From contig CM067349.1 of NCBI GenBank assembly GCA_034190875.2, forward strand, positions 25,546,142-25,610,141: 64,000 nt of DNA, given 5' to 3'. Numbering within the stretch: the stretch's first letter is position 1; each line of letters starts with the position of its first letter. Under the pieces are notes generated by a model. It searched no databases. It was not told where the DNA came from and saw only the letters and a program-made list of their open reading frames with translations. Shown in pieces: positions 40,262 to 51,143 of the stretch. The position numbers and the translations under genes were made by a program. Origin of the DNA: Urechis unicinctus (lineage: Eukaryota; Annelida; Polychaeta; Xenopneusta; Urechidae).

Positions 40262-40510
40262 CCACAGCGAACCATTCAGCAACACTCAGTTAGGGAAACG
40301 TTATGATGTCATTTAAATGACTGAATCAACGTCATGATGAAACGCCGCTGCATATTCAGGATTCAAAATGTTTGATCGCGGGACCTTCCGCATCATTCAG
40401 CAAAACTCACTCGGCGATTCAGTTAGGGAAACGTTATGATGTCATTTTAATGTCTGAATCACCCTCATGATGAAATACCGCTGAATTTTCAGGAATCAAA
40501 ATGTGTGAAA
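40262..40510. repeat. ~120-bp duplicated segment, 2 copies
   Basis: Two diverged direct copies sharing cagttagggaaacgttatga, cgtcatgatgaaa and ttcaggaatcaaaatg-like pieces. Non-coding. Confidence 0.8.
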
Positions 40511-40679
40511 TTTAATCGGTTATTAAATCATCAATATATGCGATGGTGATGAAAATTGGTGAATAGTGGTTGCCAAAAATGTTTTTAATTCGGTAAATTA
40601 TGGGTCGATTTTGATTTTTGATACAGTTCGCCTAGTTATCCCATGCACCCATGGGCCTCTTGTTACATTGGGCTTCTAC

Positions 40680-40767
40680 AAATATATATATATATATATA
40701 TATAGATATATAGATATATAGAGAGAGATATAGAGAGAGATAGATAGAGATATATATATATAGATAG

Positions 40768-40862
<95 letters not shown>
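40680..40862. repeat. AT microsatellite
   Basis: (AT)n with GA-containing interruptions in the left third. Confidence 0.96.
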
Positions 40863-40863
<1 letters not shown>

Positions 40864-41597
40864 CATCTATGCAAATGTATATGTATAGTGCGGGTTCTGA
40901 AAGGGACGTCCGTCAAATATTCGCCGAAATTGCATATTGCAATATAGGTCGTTTACGCCACTCAGCATTATACGATATGTTGTATGATATATCATGGCCT
41001 GACGGGGGTTGGGGGCGGGGGTTGTTTGTTTGGGCTGTAGCTGATGTCAGATTTAAAGCGCGCATGGCACCCTCAACGACGCTGCTCCGACGCCTTTCAT
41101 ATGAATAGACACAAGTTGCATCATGATGTATAAGGCAAAATGAGTCTATGTGATACATCATGCATTAAGACTAATCAGCGATGAGCTACTTCCGTGTTTC
41201 AATGGCGGGTTGTTAGTTGAGAGTCCGCGCGCAGTCATTGATGTCTGCCACCCTGGCGTCGCTTCTACATTAATTATGTATCGCATGGCAGAATCTACCA
41301 TTCTGATGCATCAAACGCCTTTGTGTGATGTGAGGGCCGAGCAGACCTGCCGGCGACCCCCTCCCCGTTAACGCGTCCTCGGGCGTTTTTCCGATGACGA
41401 GAGGTGGTTGGTCAATTGAATTTCAGGTAACATTCCTGCACCCAAAGCGACTTCCATATATAGAAAACGTGTCCTTGACTCTATATTTCAATATGGAGGG
41501 AAAAGTCGGCTGGTTCCTATACCAGCCCTACGTCCACACTCCCTCTGTCTAGGGTTGTCCTTAGTAGTATATTTACGTGCCCCTTCACACCTTGTTT
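40863..41597. other. left flank of the Polinton
   Basis: Unique host DNA with no gene recognised. No short direct repeat matching the right flank was found next to the element boundary. Confidence 0.5.
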
Positions 41598-41840
41598 TGA
41601 CATCGAACACTGGACGACGTGGACGAAGTCGATTGTGCAATATATGTTTCGTTGGTGGAGCGTTGGCGGATTCGGTGCGCGGTATTTGGTGGTGACATCA
41701 TTCTATTTTGGGTGTTTTCGGCTGATGAAATTCCCTCAGATATTTCATCATCGACCTTGGGTAAGTGAAGTAATACCTCATGTCAATACATTGTGATATT
41801 TGGATGACATCATTTTCGACAGGTGTATTTTGGGCTGGTG
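41598..41840 (+). repeat. left terminal inverted repeat
   Basis: Matches the reverse complement of 57,561-57,835 almost perfectly apart from a duplication of about 27 bp present only on the right. A plausible intron (GTAAGT at about 41,763, TTTTCGACAG ending at about 41,822) lies inside it and is also present in the right copy. Confidence 0.95.
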
Positions 41841-42290
41841 GGTTGGTGTTCTTGGTTGATGAGATAAGTTGTCTATTGAAAAGTTTTATAAAGTGTTGAA
41901 GATATGCTAATGATGACTTTGTGTGGGGTCTTTGAAAGGAGTTTGTAAGTGATCATTAATTTCCTCTAGCCAGGTTATGAGGTATTTACCAAGTGGTGGT
42001 GTTCTTGGTAGATTGGGGTGACAAGGGTAGTGTTATTGGTGATGTGAGTTTTCACCTGTTTCTGTTGATATGAAGATGGTCTTTATTGAATGGGGCTATT
42101 AACAAGGTGATATATTAAAACGTCATTAACTATTGAATACATTTTACTTTGAAAGAAGTGTGTTCTAATAACTTGCAGGTGGATTAAAAGTTGACCATTG
42201 GATATTTCTCAAAATGGGGGTGGAGTTAAGGGTTACAAATAGCGGATGGTAACTTTACTTCAAAATAGTTTTCCTCTATATTTTGTCATA
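41841..42290. other. left-arm spacer inside the element
   Basis: Sequence between the left TIR and the small spliced gene. No counterpart at the right end. No gene seen. Confidence 0.5.
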
Positions 42291-42757
42291 ATGGAGCACA
42301 TTCACGCCAACCATTTTGTTTCTACGGATCGTACCAAATCAAAATTTACTAATTCCGACTATTCTGGTTTAGTGAACGAAACAGTGGAAAATCCTGATTT
42401 GGAGGAACATTTTGGACTTTTTAAAATAGTATTTTATAAGCATTTTGACAATGTAGTTGGGGTGACAGGATCGTATCCTGGATACGACTCAGCCCCCACC
42501 AAGTGGGTAAAAGTTATAACAAAGGGCGGGTCCCTCATAACAGCGTATCCCGTACTGTGAGTATTTGCTTAAAACACGCTCTATCATAGTATAGATTCGT
42601 TGACTTTTGTATCTGTTGTAAGTCTATATTTCTTTGTTTGCAGGGAACCCAAACATTTATTAAAAAACAGTGAGTACCGCAAATGTTTAAGATTCTCTGG
42701 AATTTTATTTTATTCTTAGAGATTAAAACAAAAATAATTTGTTTTTGTTTGTAGGAT
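42291..42757 (+). CDS. small spliced Polinton gene, function unknown
   Basis: Starts at MEHIHANHF (42,291) and runs open to a donor at about 42,557, followed by two short candidate exons: about 42,644-42,671 after TTTGCAG, then a final one after TTTGTAG at about 42,752. The product would be about 100 residues, mixed charge, with no membrane segment and no motif I recognise; it contains the segment FKIVFYKHFDNVVGV. AATAAA follows at about 42,793. It is the only gene outside the polymerase on the + arm and lies between the TIR and a second, diverged TIR-like segment, so it may have been captured late. The earlier in-frame start at 42,246 is less likely because MEHIHANHF begins the well-composed region. 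Confidence 0.55.
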
Positions 42758-42989
42758 GAAGATAGAAGAAAATTTAAATATTTTTAAAATTAAATAAATA
42801 TAAATATATAAATGTTATACTGGTGTTTGTGTTATTAATCGGACTCGATGAATCTGTGGTATAATTACACAAGTTGGTAATGTGATTTACTTATTGTCGA
42901 ATTCACGAAGCGCTTCTATCGTAATTAGATAACGACTCATGTCAAACGATTTGATAAATTAGTCATTGTGAGTTGCCCCCCTGTCGATT

Positions 42990-43200
42990 TCGCATTCACC
43001 TCAGATATTTGGTGGTGACATCATTCTATTTTTGGAAAGTGTTTCCGACTGCTGAGCTTTGCGACCTTGGTGACTTCATGTCAATACATTGAGCTGGGCA
43101 CTATTTGGATGAGGTCATTCTATTTTTGGAAAGTGATTTCACAATTTTTGTCGGATATGTCGTCATAGTTTGCTGAGCTAAGCTAAATGAAGTAATACCC
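42990..43200 (+). repeat. internal diverged copy of the terminal repeat
   Basis: Contains atttggtggtgacatcattctattt, split here by position as in the TIR, then gaccttgg, cttcatgtcaatacattg and atttggatga in the same order as in the left TIR (41,685-41,815), but with deletions and a second gtcattctatttttgg. It leads directly into the polymerase-side promoter, as the right TIR leads into the promoter at 57,510. Confidence 0.8.
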
Positions 43201-43213
43201 CATATCATGGGAG

Positions 43214-43222
43214 TATATAAAA
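43214..43222 (+). promoter_or_regulatory. TATA box of the polymerase-side transcript
   Basis: TATATAAAA about 31 bases before the ATG at 43,253, followed by acgcgagaggg and a TCAGTT initiator-like sequence. The block from about 43,160 to the ATG is nearly identical to the inverted block at 57,475-57,570. Confidence 0.8.
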
Positions 43223-43252
43223 ACGCGAGAGGGTCTCAGTTCAGTTATAATC

Positions 43253-46200
43253 ATGGCTGAGAAGAGACAGCTAGAAGCTTTCAACGATGCGTGCAAACGC
43301 AGTAGACCGATGAGCGACGCAGATTTGTTAAGAGCCGTGGAACAAATCGAGATGGAAAGCAGTAAGTATGATTTTATTTTCTATATCTGAATTATAGAAT
43401 TACCAGGTATACGTCATTTATTTATTTATTTTTGTTACGCGTGTGTGTTTTAGTGTTGACGGGAGACGAAGATATTTTACACGCTGCTATGGACGCTTAT
43501 GCAATCGAACAGGCGAATACAGCATTGGATTTGTTAAACAACGCTCAACACAGCCCCCCGACACAAACTGGAGCTGGGGTTGCGGTGGACAACGCTAAGG
43601 GTAGGTCTATTAAAGGATAGGTCTATTACCGGTAGAATTGAGGTATGACATAACGGAAAGCTTTATGATTTTGGGTGATCTTTATATTGACAGATTATCG
43701 ATGATTATGTTGACAGAAGCTGTGTTGGCTGCGAATGAACGAGCTATACGAACTCATACGCGCTTTGGAAGGCTACAAACTGTTTACAACTATAATTTAT
43801 CTGAAGAAGTGCCCAACCTCGACCAGAATATATTTGAGGAATGCGATTCAGCCTTTAAAATCAACGGGAGTTATGGATTCTTATTACGTCACAAAGAAAC
43901 AGATGAATTGCGGTACTTTCACTCGTCCGTCAACAACCATCGAATGCTACCAACCCCTCTAGTCGTACGGAATGCCGATGATTTTGAGAGGGCTATGCGT
44001 GAAATAACACAAAGAGACATTTTAACCTACGCCCAGAACCAACGACCGGATTCGAAATGGAGTGTAGAGGAAGTGACTAATTTGACCATCTTTGTGAACC
44101 CAATCGAAGATCACGTGATCGGCTACCCACCACCCGTTATGCCGGAACACCTGAAAACAAACAGAGCCATCAACTTGTTAGAGCGAAGTCAACAAACGGG
44201 TAAACCGTATCAAGACCGATTGTGCTTTTTCAGGGCCCTGGCTTTACATAGAGGAGTGAAGATCACGAGTCTAGAGAATGCAGCAAAAACATTGTTAAAG
44301 ACTGCTTACCCAAAACAAAAGAAAAAACACATTTGCAGGTGTACCCCTTGAAGACGTCGAAAGACTAGCAAAACAATTCAAAGTGAATATCACCGTGTAT
44401 ACGCTAGACGAGAATCAAGTAAGTGTGTCTTGTAGTGATTAAACAGAAGTAACAACATAAACGATGTAATCATTTGATATCGAAATGGAAATATGAGATG
44501 TGATCGATTTGTTATATGTGTTTCAGGTAGCTACTTTGGTCAAGCGAACGCGCACAAAATTCGCCGCGACCTTGAAATTGAACCTGTACGAAAATCACTT
44601 TAGTTACATCAAAAACTTTGACCTTTATAGCAAATCATATATTTGTGGTACCTGTCAGAAGCTGTGGAAAAGTGAGAAAAAACTACATCGCCACGAAAAC
44701 ATATGTACTGTGGAAACGAAATACAAGTACCCAGGCGGTGTTTTTCATCTACCACCCACTATCTTTGAAGCGTTACGGGACGAAGGAATCGAAATAGAAG
44801 ACGGTATTTACCCTTACAGAGCCACCTATGATTTTGAAAGTTATTTTGGAGAAGACAACCTACCCGTCAATTCACCCAAAGTCACCTGGGACCAAAAACA
44901 CGTACCGTTATCAGTGAGTGTATGCAGCAATGTACCTGATTATACAGAACCAAAATGCTTTGTAACGGAAGGAAACGCACAAACATTGATTGACAGGATG
45001 ATGATGTATATACAGGAGATATCAAACGCCGCCTATTTACTGATGCTTGCTCAATACGAAGCTACCCTAACCCAGTTACAAGAAAAAATCGATGAAGCCC
45101 ACCAACTGGACCCGGTCGTCAAGGGAGAACATCCATTGCAGAAATTACAGAAAAAATTCGACAACTATTTACATGTATTACCGTTAGTCGGATTCAAACT
45201 CATCGAATTATGACCTCAACCTTGTGAAAATACCGTTGACAACTTACCTGCAAGAACATTCATCAATCAAGTATACCATCAAACGAAATAACTCATTCAT
45301 GTGCATTGAAACGGACCATGTACGGTTTTTGGATATCACCAACTTTATTGCACCTGGATATACATACGACAAATACCTACGAGCCTTTCAATGTGAACAG
45401 AAAAAGGGATATTTCCCGTATGAATGGGTGACACTCGATCGTTTGAAAAATACAGAATTACCACCCCATGCAGCTTTTTACAGTGCGTTAAAACAAGAAA
45501 ACATTACAGCAGACCAATACGCTGAATGTCAAGAAGCGTGGGAAGCAGGTCATATGCAGACTTTTAAAGACTTTTTGATATATTACAACAATTTAGATGT
45601 CGAACCGTTTCTGGAAGCCATAGAGAAACAGAGTCGTTTTTACAGTGAGAGAGGTATAGATATGTTGAAGGATGGAATATCAGTGCCCGGATTAACCATG
45701 CGATATTTATTTCAAGACTTGGAAGATTATTTTACCTTACCCGACGAAAAGAACAACGACATCTATTGGTTGATTAAAAATGGAATAGTGGGCGGACCCT
45801 CAATCATCTTTCATCGTTACCACGAAAAAGGAAAAACTTACATCAGGCGTGAACAGAACGGAAATGAAGCGAAGTTGTGTGAAGGAATCGTAGGTTATGA
45901 TGCCAATGCGCTTTATCTATGGGCATTGGCGCAACCCATGCCAGCCAACTTTCCGACCCGACGTCACGCGCCTGAGTTTAAACCAATTCAGACCCGAAAA
46001 GGCGGAATAGCGGATGAATGGTTGGCTTGGATAGCACACAGCTCACAAAATCAAATACAACACCGTCTAAACAGAGGGGAAAAAAGAATTGGCGCCCGGC
46101 GATTACCCGTAGACGGGTGGTGTAAAGAAACGCAAACAGTATATCAGTTTCACGGATGTGTATGGCATGGCTGTCCGTGTCTGAAATTGACCCATAGCCC

Positions 46201-47975
46201 CATCAGTGGAAAACTAATGAGTGATTTATGTGCCGAAACAGAAAGAAATACCCAGTATTTGAGAGGATTAGGTTATGATGTCGTAGCTGTGTGGGAATGT
46301 GAATGGACGAAAAAACGGAAAACAGACCCTCAGATCAAAGCGTTCATGTACAGTCGACCGCAACCACCCCGAGCCGGTTTGACGGAAAAACAGCTCATAG
46401 ACAATATACGTGACGGAACCTTTTTTGGAATGGCTGAAGTAGATATACACGTACCAGAAACCCTTAAAGACTATTTCAGTGAAATGACCCCTATATTCAA
46501 AAACACTGAACTGACCCGAGATGAAATCGGACCCTTTATGCGAGACTATGCTGAACAACGGGACATTATGAAAGTAAGTACACAAAGTGAGTTAATAAGG
46601 GTGACAAGAGGCGTGGGATCATAAGGAATTTTGTTGCGATCATTATGATGTCATAACGATTTTTATTATTCATTTTCAAATAGACGGAATGGCGGACGTT
46701 GATAGGGAGCTACAAAGGTGTGAAAATATTGCTTGCTAGCCCACTACTGAAATGGTACTTGGAACATGGCCTGGTGATCACAAAGATATACCAAACACTG
46801 GAGTATGAACCCACAGCCTGTTTCAAACGATTTGCCGAGACCGTATCAGACGCCAGGTATGTACGAATATATATATGATATACTCTTATAGTTATATGTG
46901 ATAAACTCTTTCAAGCGTTGAATTTTATTTTTGATAATGTTCTTGTTTGTGTGTAGACGTGGGGGTGATGTCGACCCGAGTCAGACCGTTATAGCCGAAA
47001 CTTTTAAGCTACTTGGAAATTCGGCCTATGGTAAATATACTAAAATGTATTATTGTAAAATATATTGATTTAATTGTTACTTTCAAATTTATTTCAAATT
47101 TATGATTTAAAAAAAATTTAAAAAAAAATACCCGTCAAGTGCTGTTGATTTATACTAATTTGTCTATGTTTGTAGGTAAATGCGTCACGGATAAAACTAA
47201 ACACCGTGATGTCAGATACGCCGACTACCGAGAGGGTCAGAAATTGATCAACAACAAAAGATTTAGAGCCTTGAACGAATTAACCCCCAACCTATTTGAA
47301 ATCGACATGGCCAAAACCACCATTAATCTCAACTTACCCCAACAAATAGGCTATTTTGTTTATCAATACGCCAAATTAAGAATGCTGGAATTTTACTATG
47401 ATTTTATTGATAAGTATGTCGCGAGATGTGATTTTGCCTATGTACAGATGGACACTGATAGTAGTTATATCGCTCTTAGTAGTAGTCATCTAACAGATGT
47501 CATCAAACCCAACATGAAAGAACAATTTTACAGAGAATACCCTCAGTGGTTGCCAGCTGTAGCGTGTGATGATCACAACAAAGACTTTATACAGTGTAAA
47601 ACGAACGGAACCCCGTGGGTACCTCAACCGTGCTGTGTGACCCGCCAAAAATATGATAAACGTACCCCGGGGTTATTTAAAGAGGAGTGGAGTGGAGATG
47701 GTTTTATCGGACTGTGCAGTAAAACCTATTACTGTTATGGAACTACGGATAAAGCCTCGTGTAAAGGACTCAATAAACGTCAAAACGAACTGAACAAGGA
47801 GAAATATATGAATGTGCTGAGAGAACAAAAATCGGGTCGTGGTGTGAACCGTGGCTTTCGCGTTAACAATAACACAATGTATTCGTATACGCAAATTAGA
47901 GATGGATTAAGTTATTTTTACCCCAAGAGAATTGTGAGTGCAGATGGTGTAAGCACTAAACCGTTAGATGTGTGA
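43253..47975 (+). pseudogene. polB: protein-primed family B DNA polymerase (spliced, two frame breaks)
   Basis: Replicates the linear element by protein priming. Exons with GT-AG borders and matching phases: 43253-43361, 43454-43604, 43694-44418, 44527-46573, 46684-46856, 46957-47030, 47176-47975. Visible parts: N-terminal MSDADLLRAVEQIEME segment; CFFRALALHRG (about 44,226); a C2H2-type finger (YICGTCQKLW..., about 44,637); Exo I YDFES (about 44,828); palm motif A YDANALYL (about 45,896); the HGCVWHGCPC insert typical of Polinton polymerases (about 46,150); motif B KLLGNSAYG (about 47,005); motif C MDTDSSY (about 47,449). Two single-base shifts break the frame: one in the A-rich tract at 44,313-44,335, one near 45,196 at the Exo II region. 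Both lie at A runs, so decay and assembly error are both possible. The first two exons could belong to a separate small protein. AATAAA at 48,019-48,024. Confidence 0.93.
47135..47167 (+). repeat. 33-nt segment shared with the gene at 56,349-56,582
   Basis: Lies in the last polymerase intron, just before its acceptor. Matches 56,459-56,491 in the same orientation at 32 of 33 positions (core gctgttgatttatactaatt). It includes TACTAAT, a branch-point-like sequence. Confidence 0.9.
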
Positions 47976-48018
47976 TAAATTGATATGCTATTTAAGAAAT
48001 TGATATGTTTTATTATGT

Positions 48019-48024
48019 AATAAA
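48019..48024 (+). terminator. polyadenylation signal of the polymerase transcript
   Basis: AATAAA 44 bases after the polymerase stop, in the 168-bp gap between the converging arms. Confidence 0.65.
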
Positions 48025-48143
48025 TTGAAGTTAAGGTGTTATGTAATCAATGGATGTGCGCTCTGTAAGAAATTGATGTTTAAATGATGTGTGAGAAAAC
48101 TAAGAAAAAAAAACACCCATCGTATATTTTCAACACGCGTTGT

Positions 48144-48587
48144 TTATTTGCCTTGAATTAAACATGTCACCAGCTTATCGTTGGTTGAATAATCATCGGT
48201 AAATATATCCAGCAATTGGTTCAAACTTATTCCACGACATCGTCTCTTTAAGTAATACAAACAATAAAGTCCACAAGTACTGGAATTTAAGTCTTGCAAT
48301 GTCTTAGAATTATAAGTCCAGCTCACACAATGCTTGTTCAAGTACTTCCCAAATACGTTATGTATAGGAGGCAGTCCATAAGAATCAAAATATTCGCCTC
48401 TTTCATTATGATCAATGAAAATAGCGACCCAGTGCTCGCCTTTTTTGGAAGCAGGATCGGTGTTACAAACAAAACCGCTGGGGTAGTTGACATGGCGGGG
48501 TAATTTATTCCGTGCAAACACTCCGCACACAGTAGCTCGAGTGAAAGCGTCTTTTTGTAAGAGCTCGTGTAATTGTCTGGTATCCAT
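48144..48587 (-). CDS. adenain-like cysteine protease (maturation protease)
   Basis: 147 residues, intact. Relative of the adenovirus maturation protease (C5 family, Ulp1-like fold), expected to cleave capsid and core precursors during virion maturation. Catalytic residues are visible in the right order: His52 in GEHWVAIF, Asp68 in YFDSYG, Gln98 in LQDLNSSTCG and Cys105 in the same motif. It starts 2 bases after the major capsid gene on the same strand. Its stop codon overlaps an AATAAA (tttatt at 48,143-48,148 on the + strand), which ends the - arm transcript where the polymerase transcript converges. Confidence 0.95.
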   Translation of the reverse strand: MDTRQLHELLQKDAFTRATVCGVFARNKLPRHVNYPSGFVCNTDPASKKGEHWVAIFIDHNERGEYFDSYGLPPIHNVFGKYLNKHCVSWTYNSKTLQDLNSSTCGLYCLYYLKRRCRGISLNQLLDIFTDDYSTNDKLVTCLIQGK

Positions 48588-48589
48588 TG

Positions 48590-49903
48590 TTAGGCAGCGT
48601 AATCAAACAGAACGTTACGATTTCGGTCAATTTGAATCATATTTTCAAATTCGGCGTATACAATGACATTAATGGTACGTTCTAGGGCCGTACCAAAACG
48701 CATTTCCAAGCGCACGTTTCCTTGTTTCAACAAATTAAAATGAGTCCCGCTATCAGCCAGGTCGGGGGTCAGATCAAAAGCGAATAGTGTATAGCCATTG
48801 GGATAATCGCTCCAACTTATCCCGTTGCCTTCGTCTTGATAGAGTTGTCCAGTGCTAATGAATAAATTAGCATAACTGCGGGTGTATATATGGTGATTGA
48901 AATCTGGTTGTAATGGTTTAGCGGGCACCTGGTGCCCGTCAACGTACAGAGCTAAAAATGTGAGGTCGTTATGCTTAAAGTTGAAGGGGTTCTGAGTGTA
49001 ATCACCGTTGAACGCCCTATTATCAACACTTCCGACTACAATTCGTTTGGGTAACTGTCCCAAAAATAAATTTTCTTGATTGATCGTCATAGCTCCTTGA
49101 GATGCAGAAAACACTTTGGTTTCGATGCGTCTTATGGGGTATTTAGCTGGGGTTCGTTCTAAAGCCTTTATGTGGGCTAGTTGCACAGTGGGGTTCAACT
49201 TTATTTTGCGTACGAATAAGGTCACGGATTGTAGCACTATTTTAGGGGCAAACCCCTCTGCAGTATCGGCCATAAGGGCAAAGGTGTCACTACTGCGTAC
49301 TAAGCGCAACTTCAAATCTACGCCGTTTAATAAATAACGTTCTTGACAAAATAAATCTAAATGCAATTTGCCCATCATATCCACAATGCGACTCTCTTGA
49401 GCTCGTGTCTTTCTAGCTAACATCCCCTTGTTGTGAGTACCACCCACGGCGTCCATGTGTTTTGGGGTGTCTTTGTACCATAAACTAGTTGTTAACTGAG
49501 AACTTTTGGCTTCCGAACCATAACTCAATAGCGTTTCCATATAAGCGCGATACGGATAGGTGTTGGTGGACGAGGAAACGAGTTTCTCGTTGAGAGAGAC
49601 ATCGACTTGGGAAAAGAGTGAGTGTAACCATAGGTTAACGGGTGCTACAGCACTGTCAGCCTCCAAAACCTCCCCATCCTTTTTCACCACTTTGGCATTC
49701 ACTTGTAAATATGTGTCGTTCAGATCGATATAATCATCACCCGAACCGCTGATGTAGAATTCGACTGGACCCGAACCTAAAGCAGCTACCGGATGGAATT
49801 CGATCCACGATCCATGATCGACACTGCTTTGAGTTGGGGGAATTGAAAATAGGTCTAATTCACTTTTGACGCAGGGACAAGATTGGGGGTGTACCAGTGC
49901 CAT
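48590..49903 (-). CDS. double jelly-roll major capsid protein (hexon-like)
   Basis: 437 residues, intact; the usual size for a Polinton/adintovirus major capsid protein. No short catalytic motif is expected. The call rests on length, position between protease and core protein, and family-typical segments such as DLNDTYLQV, SLFSQVDVSLN, YPYRAYMETLLSYG and the C-terminal FAFDLTPDL. It should trimerise into pseudo-hexameric capsomers of an icosahedral shell. It is 3 bases downstream of the core protein gene and 2 bases upstream of the protease, suggesting one late transcript. Confidence 0.94.
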   Translation of the reverse strand: MALVHPQSCPCVKSELDLFSIPPTQSSVDHGSWIEFHPVAALGSGPVEFYISGSGDDYIDLNDTYLQVNAKVVKKDGEVLEADSAVAPVNLWLHSLFSQVDVSLNEKLVSSSTNTYPYRAYMETLLSYGSEAKSSQLTTSLWYKDTPKHMDAVGGTHNKGMLARKTRAQESRIVDMMGKLHLDLFCQERYLLNGVDLKLRLVRSSDTFALMADTAEGFAPKIVLQSVTLFVRKIKLNPTVQLAHIKALERTPAKYPIRRIETKVFSASQGAMTINQENLFLGQLPKRIVVGSVDNRAFNGDYTQNPFNFKHNDLTFLALYVDGHQVPAKPLQPDFNHHIYTRSYANLFISTGQLYQDEGNGISWSDYPNGYTLFAFDLTPDLADSGTHFNLLKQGNVRLEMRFGTALERTINVIVYAEFENMIQIDRNRNVLFDYAA

Positions 49904-49906
49904 GAT

Positions 49907-50320
49907 CTAACCGAAAATATCCTTTGACAACCTCCGAGTTGTTCCACGTCGACGGCGTGAACTACTGTTCCTACCTCGTGCGAGTCGTTTTATAGAGACT
50001 GCTGGTTGGCGACGCGGCTGTTTGGATTTAACTATTTGATCGAACACTTCCTCTCCGGTTTGTAACATTCGTTTCTTAGCCGACTGTTTCAGAGACTTCC
50101 CTCCCAACAAATCTCCGACCACCCTCACTCCTGTTTTCAAGGCGTGTTTTTTAACGACAGGTAAAAAACTTCGAACCAGCGGTAACGCCATTTTAGCCAA
50201 CCCCCCAAGCATACTACCGAGGCCATGACCGCGCTGACTCCTAGCACCGGAAAACACGGGGAGCCCTCCACCCGCTTGGTTGAGATAATACGGGGTGTAA
50301 ATATCAGCCATGGTTTTCAA
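49907..50320 (-). CDS. adenovirus X/VI-like core protein
   Basis: 137 residues, intact. N-terminal GGGLPVFSGARSQRGHGLGS matches the cleavage-site-bearing start seen in adintovirus and adenovirus core precursors. Then comes an amphipathic stretch (LAKMALPLVRSFLPVVKK) and an Arg/Lys-rich tail (SSRRRRGTTRRLSK) suited to DNA binding. It is probably processed by the neighbouring protease and may help condense the genome or disrupt membranes. Its start overlaps the end of the broken minor capsid copy by 4 bases. Confidence 0.85.
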   Translation of the reverse strand: MKTMADIYTPYYLNQAGGGLPVFSGARSQRGHGLGSMLGGLAKMALPLVRSFLPVVKKHALKTGVRVVGDLLGGKSLKQSAKKRMLQTGEEVFDQIVKSKQPRRQPAVSIKRLARGRNSSSRRRRGTTRRLSKDIFG

Positions 50321-51132
50321 AATATAGCTTTCTTGATTTTACGGAAATGTAACGTCACTGTCACTTTACCAGATTCGAATGGAATGGGTCGACCCGTGTC
50401 ATCTCTTATATCGATTTCTATAGTAGAAAAAGTCTTGGTGGCTATCGGGTAATAAAATATCTTTTTATATGTGAGGTTGATCAACTGCCCCCGACGATCG
50501 TGATCGATTGGAATAATACGCAGAAGGGGAACCAAGGTGTCTCCTACCACCTGAGCTTCGATTATACTACAATAGACATAAAGTCCGTACAAACCTCGAT
50601 CAGGGTCAACAATGTGCTGACCGACTTGACTATTCTCAAAAATCCCCATTTCAAAACCGAGTCTTTGACGCAACCCCTCGTCCATGTAAACTACAACTAA
50701 CTCATTGTCTAGGGGTCATAGTTGCTGTCTGTCGTGTTTGATTGTAGGTGAGACGCACTCGCTCTTCATTTTGCTCCTTTAACTTGACTGCAAAGGCTTC
50801 TATCAACGATCTAGTCGTATAAAAACCGGGGGAAATGTGAAAATATTTGGGACGGGTCTCCTCAAATTCACTCACGATGTCATATCGCTCGCTGCAACAG
50901 ACATCCGGGAGATTAAACGCCCGAGCCACGCGATCCATGACGACAAACCCCTCGTCCCCTGTAACATTGTACCACGTGTAAGGGTACTGAATTTCCGCTA
51001 ATCCCACTTCCCAAGCCCCTTCCAACTGTACAGCTTTGGGGAGTCGAGTAAAGTAACGTGTCAACGTGTTGTTGGGGTGATAATTCATTGAACTGTTGGA
51101 AGGCAGGGTCAGAAAGAAACTCATGATGGTGA
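50317..51132 (-). pseudogene. minor capsid (penton-type) protein, tandem copy 2, frame broken
   Basis: Two adjacent frames on the - strand (about 51,132-50,702 and 50,685-50,317) together cover the length of the intact paralogue at 51,144-51,929. The N-terminal part begins MSFFLTLPSNSSMNYHPNNT, nearly the same as the paralogue. The C-terminal part shares YGLYVYCSIIEAQVVGDT and KTFSTIEIDIRDDTG. A one-base shift in the C-rich tract near 50,715 separates them. The middle has diverged strongly. It may be a duplicated gene losing function, or intact with an assembly error. Confidence 0.85.
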
Positions 51133-51143
51133 TGACTTGAGAC

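Noticed and set aside
44320-44335. Programmed -1 frameshift at the A-rich tract in the polymerase
   Set aside because: The downstream frame is reached by +1, not -1, so the AAAAAAC run is not in the register a -1 slip would need; an indel is simpler.
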